This document shows positions 55,013-62,234 of a DNA stretch of 64,000 nt, piece after piece. Source of the DNA: Proteiniphilum sp. UBA5384. GTDB taxonomy: Bacteria; Bacteroidota; Bacteroidia; Bacteroidales; Dysgonomonadaceae. The stretch spans positions 1 to 64,000 of the forward strand of contig NZ_DHOS01000034.1 of the NCBI RefSeq assembly GCF_002410825.1, in the 5' to 3' direction. Position 1 is the stretch's first letter; every line of letters begins with the position of its first letter. The translations under genes were made by a program, and so were the position numbers. The notes beneath the pieces are model-generated. The model worked only from the letters and a program-made list of their open reading frames with translations. It searched no databases and was not told the origin of the DNA.

Positions 55013-55744
55013 TCAATGGATCGTCTGGGTAATTACCTGTTCTGTTTTTTCAAAAAGCAGAGGAAATGGAGTGTCTTTTACGGGAATAAGATCGTGAATG
55101 GTAAGCTCGATCTTATTCCCGACACCCAACGGGAAAGAACCCCACCTGGTCATTTTCCATGTGTTATTGATAGTAATAGGAACTACGAAGGCAGAAGAGG
55201 CATACTTGCAAAGGATTTTCAGTCCGTTCTCTGCAAAGTGACGTGGTTTGCCTGTTTTGCTCCGTGTTCCTTCGGGAAATATAACCGCGGAACGTTTGTG
55301 CGTTTCTATATACTCCGCTAATTGCCGGATGGCATCTAATGCCTGTTTGCCGTCTTTCCGGTCGATTAGTGCCGATCCGCCATGCCTCAGGTTGTAGGAT
55401 ATGCTGGGAATTCCCCTTCCTAATTCAATCTTGCTGACATACTTGGGGTGAATTTTTCGTAAGAACCATCCAATCGTGGTGATATCATACCAGCTCTGGT
55501 GGTTGGAGGCGATGATCAGGGGGGTGTTCGCCGGAAGTTTCTCTCTTCCCGTAATCTTATATCTTGTGCCTAACACGTAGGTGTTTAGCACAAGAAAGAA
55601 ACAAAGTGCATCTACACTCTTCTTGTGTGCACTATATCCAAACAGGTTGAAGCATACCCATTGGATCACTTCAAAGATGACTAACGTAGTTCCAAATAAG
55701 AGATAGTAAATGATGGAAAGAGGATATGCTATTAATTTCTGCAT
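55013..55744 (-). CDS. plsC: 1-acyl-sn-glycerol-3-phosphate acyltransferase
   Basis: A 243-residue membrane acyltransferase making phosphatidic acid. Motif I is NHQSWYD (near residue 83) and motif III FPEGTRSKTGKPRH (near 150); an N-terminal hydrophobic segment is present. It converges on the triple-BACON gene with a 21-bp gap. Length and motifs are typical. A small perfect dyad (ATCCATT-C-AATGGAT) lies at the junction of the two genes. Confidence 0.92.
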   Translation of the reverse strand: MQKLIAYPLSIIYYLLFGTTLVIFEVIQWVCFNLFGYSAHKKSVDALCFFLVLNTYVLGTRYKITGREKLPANTPLIIASNHQSWYDITTIGWFLRKIHPKYVSKIELGRGIPSISYNLRHGGSALIDRKDGKQALDAIRQLAEYIETHKRSAVIFPEGTRSKTGKPRHFAENGLKILCKYASSAFVVPITINNTWKMTRWGSFPLGVGNKIELTIHDLIPVKDTPFPLLFEKTEQVITQTIH

Positions 55745-56215
55745 AATGATTTTATCTTATTTATTTTATCGGCATTGAGTGAAAATATGGGTAATCTGCT
55801 ATCATATTTCTGATCCGGCATCTAAACAGAAAAGAAATACTTGACAAAGATAGTCTTTCTGTGTTTTGGTTGGAGTGAACAGATGATTTTATTTTGGAGA
55901 TATTGGATGTCCCCTAAAATAATCTTATGAAATTTTATAATAAAACAAGGCCGTTTATTGCAACTTTGTGTGCTCCCATCAACAGTCAAAACTATCGGGA
56001 AGATATCGGCAAGGGATACGCTCCGGTCACAGATGGTTATTATTTCCTGATCGGTGAAGGCCGGTCTCGAATTATTGCTGTATCTTTGGCATTAATATTT
56101 GAGCTCCTTATCGCACGTAAATCACACAAATACAACGTCGGATGTAGTTCTCGCAATCCGCTGTTGATGAACTGTTTGTGAGATAGTTTTATTATGGACC
56201 GTTCCGGATGGAGTT
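55745..56215. other. Intergenic region with no supported gene
   Basis: This stretch of about 470 bp has only an 84-codon plus-strand frame (55927-56181) without family resemblance. It probably holds the plsC promoter and decayed DNA leading into the gene remnants to its right. Confidence 0.4.
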
Positions 56216-56368
56216 ATGAATATAAGAATGAATATTTGCACAGTACCGAATCTGTTGTCGTTGTATAGGGTTTTGATGTTTCCTGCTATTCTCTATTGGG
56301 GAATGAACCGATATGAACAATTATCTTTAATTTTTTACATGAGGATTCGCCAAAGTATTAACGAATGA
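56216..56368 (+). pseudogene. N-terminal remnant of a CDP-alcohol phosphatidyltransferase
   Basis: The 50-codon frame reads NICTVPNLLSLYRVLMFPAI and LYWGMNRYEQLSLIFY, a close fit to the first membrane segment of CDP-alcohol phosphatidyltransferases (PNLLSLYR...FP). It loses this character at about 56338 and stops, and the catalytic DG-x2-AR-x8-G motif is absent. The break coincides with the 3' end of the AbiEi-like remnant on the other strand, so the gene was cut by an insertion or deletion there. Confidence 0.55.
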
Positions 56369-56525
56369 TGCTATTTTCAGTGTCGTCACATTGGTAATCT
56401 GCTCCACTGCTTCCGGTATCATCCCGTAGAACGACAATGCCGTGTGCAAACTGATATAGGATGGGCGATAAATCCGGTTGCCATTAATAGATACTAAAGC
56501 ATGCGAAAAGCGCCTAAAATCATTG
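56327..56525 (-). pseudogene. Remnant of an AbiEi-type antitoxin-like protein
   Basis: A minus-strand frame reads DFRRFSHALVSINGNRI, then YISLHTALSFYGMIPEAVEQ and ITNVTTLKIASF, matching the conserved core (YxSLESALSYYGLIPE, ITSVT) of AbiEi-family antitoxins. There is no start codon and the C-terminal half is missing (stop at 56327), so this is an internal fragment. It lies just outside the left att-like repeat of the tRNA-Phe island. Confidence 0.6.
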
Positions 56526-56548
56526 TCTTGAACGCTTTATTTGGGGGG

Positions 56549-56562
56549 GCCACCAGGAATCG
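56549..56562. repeat. att-like direct repeat, distal copy
   Basis: GCCACCAGGAATCG is identical, and in the same orientation, to 59083-59096 inside the 3' end of tRNA-Phe. It marks the far end of the inserted segment carrying hipBST and the integrase remnants. Confidence 0.65.
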
Positions 56563-56611
56563 TCATAATTTGGAAATTTATGAGATTATTTTAATAGAAA
56601 TACTTTCCAAA

Positions 56612-57613
56612 TCAGCGTTTCATATCTTCCAGCCTGTTCCGTTTGGTTTGATAGAGCATTCGGTATTGATGTTTTATTTTATCCGACAAAAAAGAATTGT
56701 TTATTAGCTCATCAATCAACGGATATTTGGCTGTAAAAGTCGATAACTCTTTATCAACCATTTTTTCAGGTAATCCTATTAACGAGCCAAACTCCCTGAA
56801 AGATACACCGTTTGCTTTCCCCCCCTTATAGAATTCAGGTCTATCGGTCTTGAATAATCCCTTATCCAACGCAAAATCCGTATCATCGACATGAATTCTT
56901 GTATTTAGCAAATCATATGCAGGAGTAAGACGAAAATCATTTCCTCCCATATCAATCACGGAAAAGTTCTTCAAGTGAGCATCTCCATTTGAGAAAAGGA
57001 AGTTGAACAAAATCAGTCGATAAAATTTCAGCAATTCCACTTGCCATGCGGGAAGATATTTCTTTATCAGTTCTGCGACTTCCTCATAACTGTAATCATA
57101 CTTGAAATTAACCCCTGCATTTTCAGAAGTTATTCCTGCCAACGAAGCAAAATCCTCAACCCTGTATTTGCTTCCATCAGTCGCCATGTCAAAGCGTTTT
57201 GTAATGTATGCTGTTTCCCCACTTTGGAAAAAGCACAAAGCATTGGGAGCAGTTTCTATTTTAAAGACCTGTTCCGCTATCTGCATGGTCAGATTTTCAT
57301 TGGCAGAACACTCCAATGGATTTTTTATTTCCGCAGGTTTGGGTTTTAAAATATAATGTCCTTGTTCTCCTTCGGGTGTTAGATTTAACTTCTCCTTATT
57401 AATAATCATCGAATATTTGCTTTGAACTCCCGATATGGATATTCGTTTCTTATTATCCATAAAGAGTTTGGCATCATCTTCATTCTTCTCTATAGATTCA
57501 TAAGGAAGTATATGCGAAACTTTTTGTTTGTTGAAAACACGTTTCAGTGCTGTCGGACTGTATGTACCGTATCCTATCGCCAATGTAGAAGGACAATTCT
57601 TTATCTCTTTCAT
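56612..57613 (-). CDS. HipT-like toxin kinase (HipA C-terminal type)
   Basis: A 333-residue Ser/Thr kinase of the HipA superfamily. The glycine-rich loop carries Ser59-Ile-Ser61 then GVQSK, matching the SIS autophosphorylation motif described for HipT. The ATP lysine is Lys90 (YILKP), the catalytic motif is NGDAHLKN with Asp211 and Asn216, and the metal-binding Asp234 sits in TPAYD. It lacks the N-terminal subdomain of classic HipA; that part is encoded separately by the gene at 57610, with an ATGA overlap. The characterised HipT phosphorylates tryptophanyl-tRNA synthetase and stops growth. All key residues are present, so it should be active. Confidence 0.85.
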   Translation of the reverse strand: MKEIKNCPSTLAIGYGTYSPTALKRVFNKQKVSHILPYESIEKNEDDAKLFMDNKKRISISGVQSKYSMIINKEKLNLTPEGEQGHYILKPKPAEIKNPLECSANENLTMQIAEQVFKIETAPNALCFFQSGETAYITKRFDMATDGSKYRVEDFASLAGITSENAGVNFKYDYSYEEVAELIKKYLPAWQVELLKFYRLILFNFLFSNGDAHLKNFSVIDMGGNDFRLTPAYDLLNTRIHVDDTDFALDKGLFKTDRPEFYKGGKANGVSFREFGSLIGLPEKMVDKELSTFTAKYPLIDELINNSFLSDKIKHQYRMLYQTKRNRLEDMKR

Positions 57614-57936
57614 GCCTTCATCGGTTTAACGGTTATAGCTCCTGTTGTATCATTTTGGGCGGTTGCCAATAAAATCCCAAAATGGTCTTTCTCATCAATA
57701 CGGAGCAATCTTGCTTGGGTAATTCGGTTGCTACCTTCCGAGAGCATATTAAAGAAGAAAGGAAACAGACTGTCAGCCTGATATTCTTGTTTGTTTTTAG
57801 GTAATGTCAAACTGATAGCAGGTTTTGCAGAATCCTTGAAATAATCATCTTCGTATCTGAATAGATATTTTCTGTCAGGAGTTTCCGTTAATTCTCCTGC
57901 CAAAACACCATTATAATATACATTTGCTTTCCTCAT
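57610..57936 (-). CDS. HipS-like antitoxin (HipA N-terminal subdomain)
   Basis: A 108-residue protein equivalent to the N-terminal subdomain 1 of HipA: RKANVYYNGVLAGELTET, SLTLP near 42-46, and PFFFNMLSEG near 58-68, the typical HipA N-terminal pattern. In the E. coli HipBST system the separate HipS protein, not HipB, neutralises the kinase. The gene starts 5 bp after hipB and overlaps hipT by 4 bp, so the order hipB-hipS-hipT matches that system. Confidence 0.82.
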   Translation of the reverse strand: MRKANVYYNGVLAGELTETPDRKYLFRYEDDYFKDSAKPAISLTLPKNKQEYQADSLFPFFFNMLSEGSNRITQARLLRIDEKDHFGILLATAQNDTTGAITVKPMKA

Positions 57937-57941
57937 AGGAT

Positions 57942-58148
57942 TTACAGTTTGTTAGATTTTATGTTTATATCCATTTGCAGACCAAGCGTATCCAAAATAT
58001 TCATTACAACTTTCAGAGAAGGATTTGCTTCGCCTCGTTCTATTTTTGTGAGCGTGTTTATACTCACTCCCGATAAAATGGCGAGCTCCCTTTGTGTAAT
58101 GGAAAGGGACTTCCTACGCTCTTTTATTATATTTCCTAAATCTTTCAT
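57942..58148 (-). CDS. HipB-like HTH regulator
   Basis: A 68-residue XRE-type protein from the ATG at 58148; the longer frame to 58217 would run through the first operator. The HTH is QRELAILSGVSINTLTKIERG at about 19-39, followed by PSLKVVMNILDTLGL. It lacks an extended C-terminal tail. It should bind the palindromic operators at 58151-58290 and repress the operon. It may be augmented by the toxin and HipS complex. Confidence 0.85.
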   Translation of the reverse strand: MKDLGNIIKERRKSLSITQRELAILSGVSINTLTKIERGEANPSLKVVMNILDTLGLQMDINIKSNKL

Positions 58149-58150
58149 AA

Positions 58151-58290
58151 TCCCAATATATTGTGATTTAAAAGCAAAAGTAATATTTTTAGATGTGACA
58201 AACAATAGAAATCTCAATATGTTGTGATTTTGATGTAAAAAATAGGGGAAAATGGATAAAAAACAACAAGAATCACAGTATAATGGGATT
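58151..58290 (-). promoter_or_regulatory. Three HipB operator copies
   Basis: TCCCAATATATTGTGATTT (58151-58169), TCTCAATATGTTGTGATTT (58212-58230) and, inverted, AATCACAGTATAATGGGATT (58271-58290) share a dyad of the form TCnCAATATnTTGtGA. Starts are 61 and about 60 bp apart. The first lies 3 bp upstream of the hipB ATG. Confidence 0.7.
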
Positions 58291-58388
58291 CTTTCAAAGG
58301 CATTTCAGGTAACGAGAATAATACCTAAAATATACTTGTATATAAAGGTGGCATTGTTCGTCTATGAAAAGAACGGCTTTGTCCACTT

Positions 58389-58577
58389 TCAGGCATAGTT
58401 ACCACGAGAGCATTCTTTTGCCTGATTCCATAAAGAAGGGTTAATATCTTTGTGAATGTTTGTTTCAACACGCACCCTGTTTGCGGTAATTCTCATACAT
58501 ACCGATGCTTCACCATTCTTCAATAGTTTTGTTTTCTTTAGGAAGAACAGAACAGCAAACGAATTTCTTTCCATCAA
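58389..58577 (-). pseudogene. Truncated tyrosine integrase (N-terminal arm domain only), copy A
   Basis: The 62-codon frame (ERNSFAVLFFLKKTKLLKNG, then VCMRITANRVRVETNIHKDI) matches the N-terminal arm-binding domain of Bacteroidota phage-type integrases. It stops after WNQAKECSRGNYA, and the SAM-like and catalytic domains are absent. Confidence 0.65.
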
Positions 58578-58603
58578 TTTACTATTTTTTTAGTGATACA
58601 AAA

Positions 58604-58943
58604 TTATGGAAATGGAGTGAAGTTTATGCAATTTAAGTTGCTGCCAATCATGAACGGTTTTTCTACTTTGTCAACAAGTGAATTGGATGTGTACTCTTTT
58701 TGTGTGGTGTTTAACTCTAAAATGGTCTGGTTATAGGCTTTTAGTTTCTTAATGATGAGGTTTTCAATCTGCTTTCTATCGGGACAATTGTGTTTGGGTT
58801 TGTTCTTTTCAAAGTCCCAGTACATGGGGTTGACGGATATTCCAAGGCTTTTTCCCGTTTTTCGACACTCTAATCATTAAGGGATTTTCCCCATTGGATA
58901 AAGTATTCGACTTGTAACATAGTACATTAATAGTTGCATTCAT
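58604..58943 (-). pseudogene. Truncated and frameshifted tyrosine integrase, copy B
   Basis: The first frame begins at the ATG at 58943 (MNATINVLCYKSNTLSNGEN, PLMIRVSKNGK), then a shift near 58850 leads into KSLGISVNPMYWDFEKNKP and HNCPDRKQIENLIIKK, the known arm-domain pattern of Bacteroidota integrases (VNPxYWDFEKNKPK). It ends in unrelated sequence at 58604 without a catalytic domain. It lies next to tRNA-Phe, as expected for an integrase. Confidence 0.7.
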
Positions 58944-59041
58944 GCGGTTTCCGGTTTACATCCCGGTTTAACTTTCACATCGAAAACCAACAAAAAACTG
59001 AAAATTCAGGCGAAAGATTTATATAGGCTATATAAAAAGAA

Positions 59042-59072
59042 AAACACCTGAATATCTGATATTCAAGTGTTT
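59042..59072 (-). terminator. Hairpin terminator of tRNA-Phe
   Basis: AAACACCTGAATATC (59042-59056) pairs with GATATTCAAGTGTTT (59058-59072) with one mismatch, just past the tRNA 3' end on the minus strand. It lies on the island side of the att site. Confidence 0.65.
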
Positions 59073-59078
59073 GTTCTG

Positions 59079-59151
59079 TGGTGCCACCAGGAATCGAACC
59101 GGGGACACAAGGATTTTCAGTCCTTTGCTCTACCAACTGAGCTATGGCACC
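59079..59151 (-). tRNA. tRNA-Phe (GAA)
   Basis: A 73-nt tRNA with acceptor pair GGTGCCA/TGGCACC and discriminator A. The D-arm is AGCTCAGTTGGTAGAGC, the anticodon stem AAGGA/TCCTT encloses CTGAAAA with anticodon GAA, and the T-arm is CCCCGGTTCGATTCCTGG. CCA is not encoded. Positions 59083-59096 in its 3' end form the att-like repeat. Confidence 0.96.
59083..59096. repeat. att-like direct repeat, tRNA copy
   Basis: GCCACCAGGAATCG within the T-arm/acceptor 3' part of tRNA-Phe is repeated at 56549-56562. This is the usual attB position for tyrosine integrases. Confidence 0.65.
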
Positions 59152-59232
59152 AACACTGCTTAAATTGCGAGTGCAAAGATAAGCGCATTTTTGAGATTTA
59201 CAAAATTTGCCAATAAAAAAATGCCGGAAAAT

Positions 59233-60264
59233 TTATTTCCCTGCTAAAGGATTCCATCCCTGTGCGCGGAGTTGCATCTCCTGCCCATCACGGGTAACCA
59301 GATAATAGCCCTGTTCAGGGGGGGTAATATGACCTACCAGATGGATACCCTCCAGTTTGTTCATCTTTTCATGCAGGGGAAGAGGTACGGTGAAGAGGAG
59401 TTCATAATCCTCACCTCCATTCAGTGCTACGGTCGTTACGTTCATATTGAACGTTTCGGCCATCACTGCCGTTTGATAATCAATAGGTATCCGTTCTTCA
59501 AAAAGCTGGCAACCTGCATGACTCTGGTGGCAGATATGAAGCAGGTCGGACGATAATCCGTCGGAGATATCTATCATTGAAGTGGGTACAATACCATGCT
59601 CTGCCAACATGGCTACGATATCTTTCCTGGCTTCAGGTTTAAGTTGGCGTTCCAATAAATATTCCCTGCCACCAAAATCGGGCTGAAAATTTTTGTCGCC
59701 GGTGAACACGCTCTTTTCCCTTTCCAGCAGTTGCAATCCCATATACGAGGCTCCCAGGTCACCCGATACATAAATAAGGTCTGTATTTTTAGCTCCGTTG
59801 CGGTAGACGATTTTCTCTTCGTCTGCCGTACCGACGCAGGTGATGCTGATGGTAAAGCCGGTGAGCGATGAGGTGGTGTCTCCCCCGACGATGTCTACCC
59901 CGTAGATCTCACAGGCAAGCTTTAACCCGCTGTAAAACTCTTCGAGATCTTCTACAGAAAACCGTTTGGATATTCCTAATGAGACAGTGATCTGCTGTGG
60001 CTTCCCGTTCATGGCGTAAATGTCGGAGAAGTTGACGACTGCAGCTTTGTAGCCGAGATGTTTGAGGGGGGTGTATATGAGATCGAAATGGATCCCTTCC
60101 AGCAGCAAATCGGTAGTCACCAGTGTCCGTTTCCCGTTATTGTCCATGACGGCTGCATCGTCACCTATTCCTTTGACCGAACTCTTCTGGGTGAGTTTGA
60201 TATCTTTGGTGAGGTGGTTGATTAATCCGAATTCTCCCAGTGTGGCTATTTCTGTGCGTTGCAT
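59233..60264 (-). CDS. thiL: Thiamine-monophosphate kinase
   Basis: It phosphorylates thiamine monophosphate to the diphosphate cofactor. Family marks are GIGDDAAVM near residue 36, ISDIYAMNGKP near 80, GGDTTSS near 133, SGDLG near 170, and the SMIDISDGLSSDL region. The start is the ATG at 60264; a TTG just upstream is ignored. That ATG overlaps the preceding purine nucleoside phosphorylase stop (TGATG), so the two genes are coupled. The length of about 343 residues is normal. Confidence 0.93.
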   Translation of the reverse strand: MQRTEIATLGEFGLINHLTKDIKLTQKSSVKGIGDDAAVMDNNGKRTLVTTDLLLEGIHFDLIYTPLKHLGYKAAVVNFSDIYAMNGKPQQITVSLGISKRFSVEDLEEFYSGLKLACEIYGVDIVGGDTTSSLTGFTISITCVGTADEEKIVYRNGAKNTDLIYVSGDLGASYMGLQLLEREKSVFTGDKNFQPDFGGREYLLERQLKPEARKDIVAMLAEHGIVPTSMIDISDGLSSDLLHICHQSHAGCQLFEERIPIDYQTAVMAETFNMNVTTVALNGGEDYELLFTVPLPLHEKMNKLEGIHLVGHITPPEQGYYLVTRDGQEMQLRAQGWNPLAGK

Positions 60265-61076
60265 CAAATTTTCTGAATGATGGTGCGCATGATCTCTGCC
60301 ATCTTCGGCTGGGCGATTTTGGCGGCTTCCTGCACATCTTCGTGTGATACTTCTACGATTTTACCGATCACTCCGAGGTCGGTGATAATGGAGAATGCCA
60401 GCACCTTCATGCCGGCATGATTGGCTACGATCACCTCCGGTACGGTAGACATACCCACGGCATCTCCCCCGATGATACGCAACCAGTTGTATTCAGCGGG
60501 CGTTTCAAACGTGGGGCCCTGAAGGCCAATATAAACTCCGTGCTGCAGTTTGATATTTTTTTCTTTGGCTATTTCCATCGCCATCAGTCGTAACGACTTG
60601 TTGTATGCCTCACTCATATCAGGAAAACGGGTTCCCAGTTCATTGAAGTTCTTTCCATGGAGCGGATGTTCGGGGAACAGGTTGATATGGTCTTCGATCA
60701 GCATGATGTCACCTATGTCGAAGCTGGAATTCATTCCTCCCGCCGCATTGGAAACGAAGAGGTATTCAATATTCAGCGCCTGGAAAACACGGACGGGAAA
60801 AGTGACTTGTTTCATATCATACCCTTCGTAGTAGTGGAACCGTCCTTGCATGGCCAACACTTTCCTGCCGCCAAGTGTACCTACGATCAGTTTCCCGCTA
60901 TGCCCTTCCACCGTAGAAACAGGGAAGTTGGGGATGTCGGTATAGGATATCTCGTTTTTATCCTCTATCTCGTGTACCAGTTCACCCAGACCGGTTCCCA
61001 GGATAATGGCTGTATTGGGGATTTCTCCGATTCTACTCCGCAGATAATCGGCTGTTTGTTTGATGGTTTCTAACAT
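60264..61076 (-). CDS. Purine nucleoside phosphorylase
   Basis: A 270-residue trimeric-type phosphorylase splitting purine nucleosides to base and ribose-1-phosphate. Markers: GTGLGELVHEI at about 27-37, GRFHYYEGYDM near 77-87, SNAAGGMNSSFDIGDIML near 108, and GDAVGMSTVPEVIVA near 190. It overlaps lpxK by 44 bp, beginning inside its 3' end, and thiL by one base, giving a tight thiL-PNP-lpxK cluster on the minus strand. Confidence 0.94.
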   Translation of the reverse strand: MLETIKQTADYLRSRIGEIPNTAIILGTGLGELVHEIEDKNEISYTDIPNFPVSTVEGHSGKLIVGTLGGRKVLAMQGRFHYYEGYDMKQVTFPVRVFQALNIEYLFVSNAAGGMNSSFDIGDIMLIEDHINLFPEHPLHGKNFNELGTRFPDMSEAYNKSLRLMAMEIAKEKNIKLQHGVYIGLQGPTFETPAEYNWLRIIGGDAVGMSTVPEVIVANHAGMKVLAFSIITDLGVIGKIVEVSHEDVQEAAKIAQPKMAEIMRTIIQKI

Positions 61077-62148
61077 GTTCTAAAATTTTATTGTTGAATT
61101 GTTTTTGTTCTTCTTCATCGATAAATGATACGCGTACGGGGATATAATAAAGCATCCTTTTCATTTCTTCATCGAGGGAGAGCGCCCTAAGCCGGACAGC
61201 ATCCTTCTCTGTGGTGATGATGATTTTGTTATTATCTTCCACCGTGTTGACCAGTTCCCGGATCGATTGTATGTCTTTCTCTCTGAAAGCATGATGATCG
61301 GGAAAGAATTGGGTATAAAGGTTATAAGTGAAATGTCCCAGTTTGTCTACCAGTGGCTGGGGAGAAGCAATGCCTGCCACCAGGAAGACATGCTTCTTGC
61401 GGATATCCGGCATCTGCAGTGTATTGTCCTGCATGCCGGGAAAAAGAGGGACGATCATCCCGTAATCAAAACTGGTGAAATAGAGTTGTTGGAAAGCAAA
61501 AAGATCCAGTCCGTTCGTATAGATTCGGAAATCAATGGGCTGCATATCGGCATCACACTTGGTGACAATGACGATAGATGCCCTCTCTTTTCCTTTCAGC
61601 GGTTCTCTCAACGATCCTGCAGGTAGTAGGCGATCTTCAAAAACGGGTCGGTTGCTGTCCACCAGCAAGATGGAGAGCGAAGGCCGTACGTGGCGGTGTT
61701 GAAATCCATCATCGAGAAGGATCACATCAGGACGTTGTTCTTTCTCAATAGAAAGGATTTTTTTGATTCCATTTACCCTGTGTTTATCGACAACTACCAG
61801 CGTTTCCGGGAATTTTTGTTTGATTTGCAATGGTTCATCTCCCACTTTCCGTACTTTTGAGGTGGTGTCTACCATCAAAAAACCTTTGCTTTTGCGTTTG
61901 TATCCCCTACTGAGTACAGCCACTTTATATGTCGGCGATAGCAATCTTATAAGATATTCAATATGAGGCGTTTTTCCCGTACCCCCCACTGTGAGGTTTC
62001 CCACACAAATGATTGGAATATCGAATGATTCCTGTTTGAGTATGTTTTTGTCGAACAGTGTGTTACGGAAATTCACGCCGAGACCGTAGAGCCAGGCCAA
62101 TGGCGCCATTGAACGCCGGATTTTGACAAAAGGTTTATCCTTTTTCAT
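61033..62148 (-). CDS. lpxK: Tetraacyldisaccharide 4'-kinase
   Basis: It adds the 4'-phosphate of lipid A on the inner membrane. The P-loop GNLTVGGTGKTP is at residues 50-61 and the DDGFQHR motif near 146-152; a membrane-associated N-terminus (LAWLYGLGVNFRNTLFD) fits LpxK. At 371 residues it is complete. The final 44 bp overlap the next gene, so the two are likely co-transcribed. Presence of lpxK agrees with a Gram-negative Bacteroidota host. Confidence 0.95.
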   Translation of the reverse strand: MKKDKPFVKIRRSMAPLAWLYGLGVNFRNTLFDKNILKQESFDIPIICVGNLTVGGTGKTPHIEYLIRLLSPTYKVAVLSRGYKRKSKGFLMVDTTSKVRKVGDEPLQIKQKFPETLVVVDKHRVNGIKKILSIEKEQRPDVILLDDGFQHRHVRPSLSILLVDSNRPVFEDRLLPAGSLREPLKGKERASIVIVTKCDADMQPIDFRIYTNGLDLFAFQQLYFTSFDYGMIVPLFPGMQDNTLQMPDIRKKHVFLVAGIASPQPLVDKLGHFTYNLYTQFFPDHHAFREKDIQSIRELVNTVEDNNKIIITTEKDAVRLRALSLDEEMKRMLYYIPVRVSFIDEEEQKQFNNKILEHVRNHQTNSRLSAE

Positions 62149-62234
62149 ACGATTAATTCATTCTTTACATTATAGTATATGAAATCCGTAATGAATCATC
62201 TCCTCTTGAAAAAGTTTCCTACTCGTTTCATTCA

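Larger units (their letters stand above)
56549..59096. mobile_element. Degenerate integrative mini-island at tRNA-Phe
   Basis: About 2.5 kb is bounded by 14-bp direct repeats, one within the 3' end of tRNA-Phe. Inside are a complete hipB-hipS-hipT set and N-terminal remnants of two tyrosine integrases, all on the minus strand. Integrase next to the tRNA and att repeats at both ends is the standard layout of tRNA-integrated elements. With both integrases truncated it can no longer move by itself. Confidence 0.6.

Noticed and set aside
55927..56181. 84-codon plus-strand frame after plsC
   Set aside because: No recognisable domain and located among gene remnants; may be debris but I cannot assign it.
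57610..57613. Reading the split hipS/hipT as a single hipA gene broken by a mutation
   Set aside because: The ATGA overlap, the separate lengths and the SIS motif fit the natural HipBST arrangement better than a random break.
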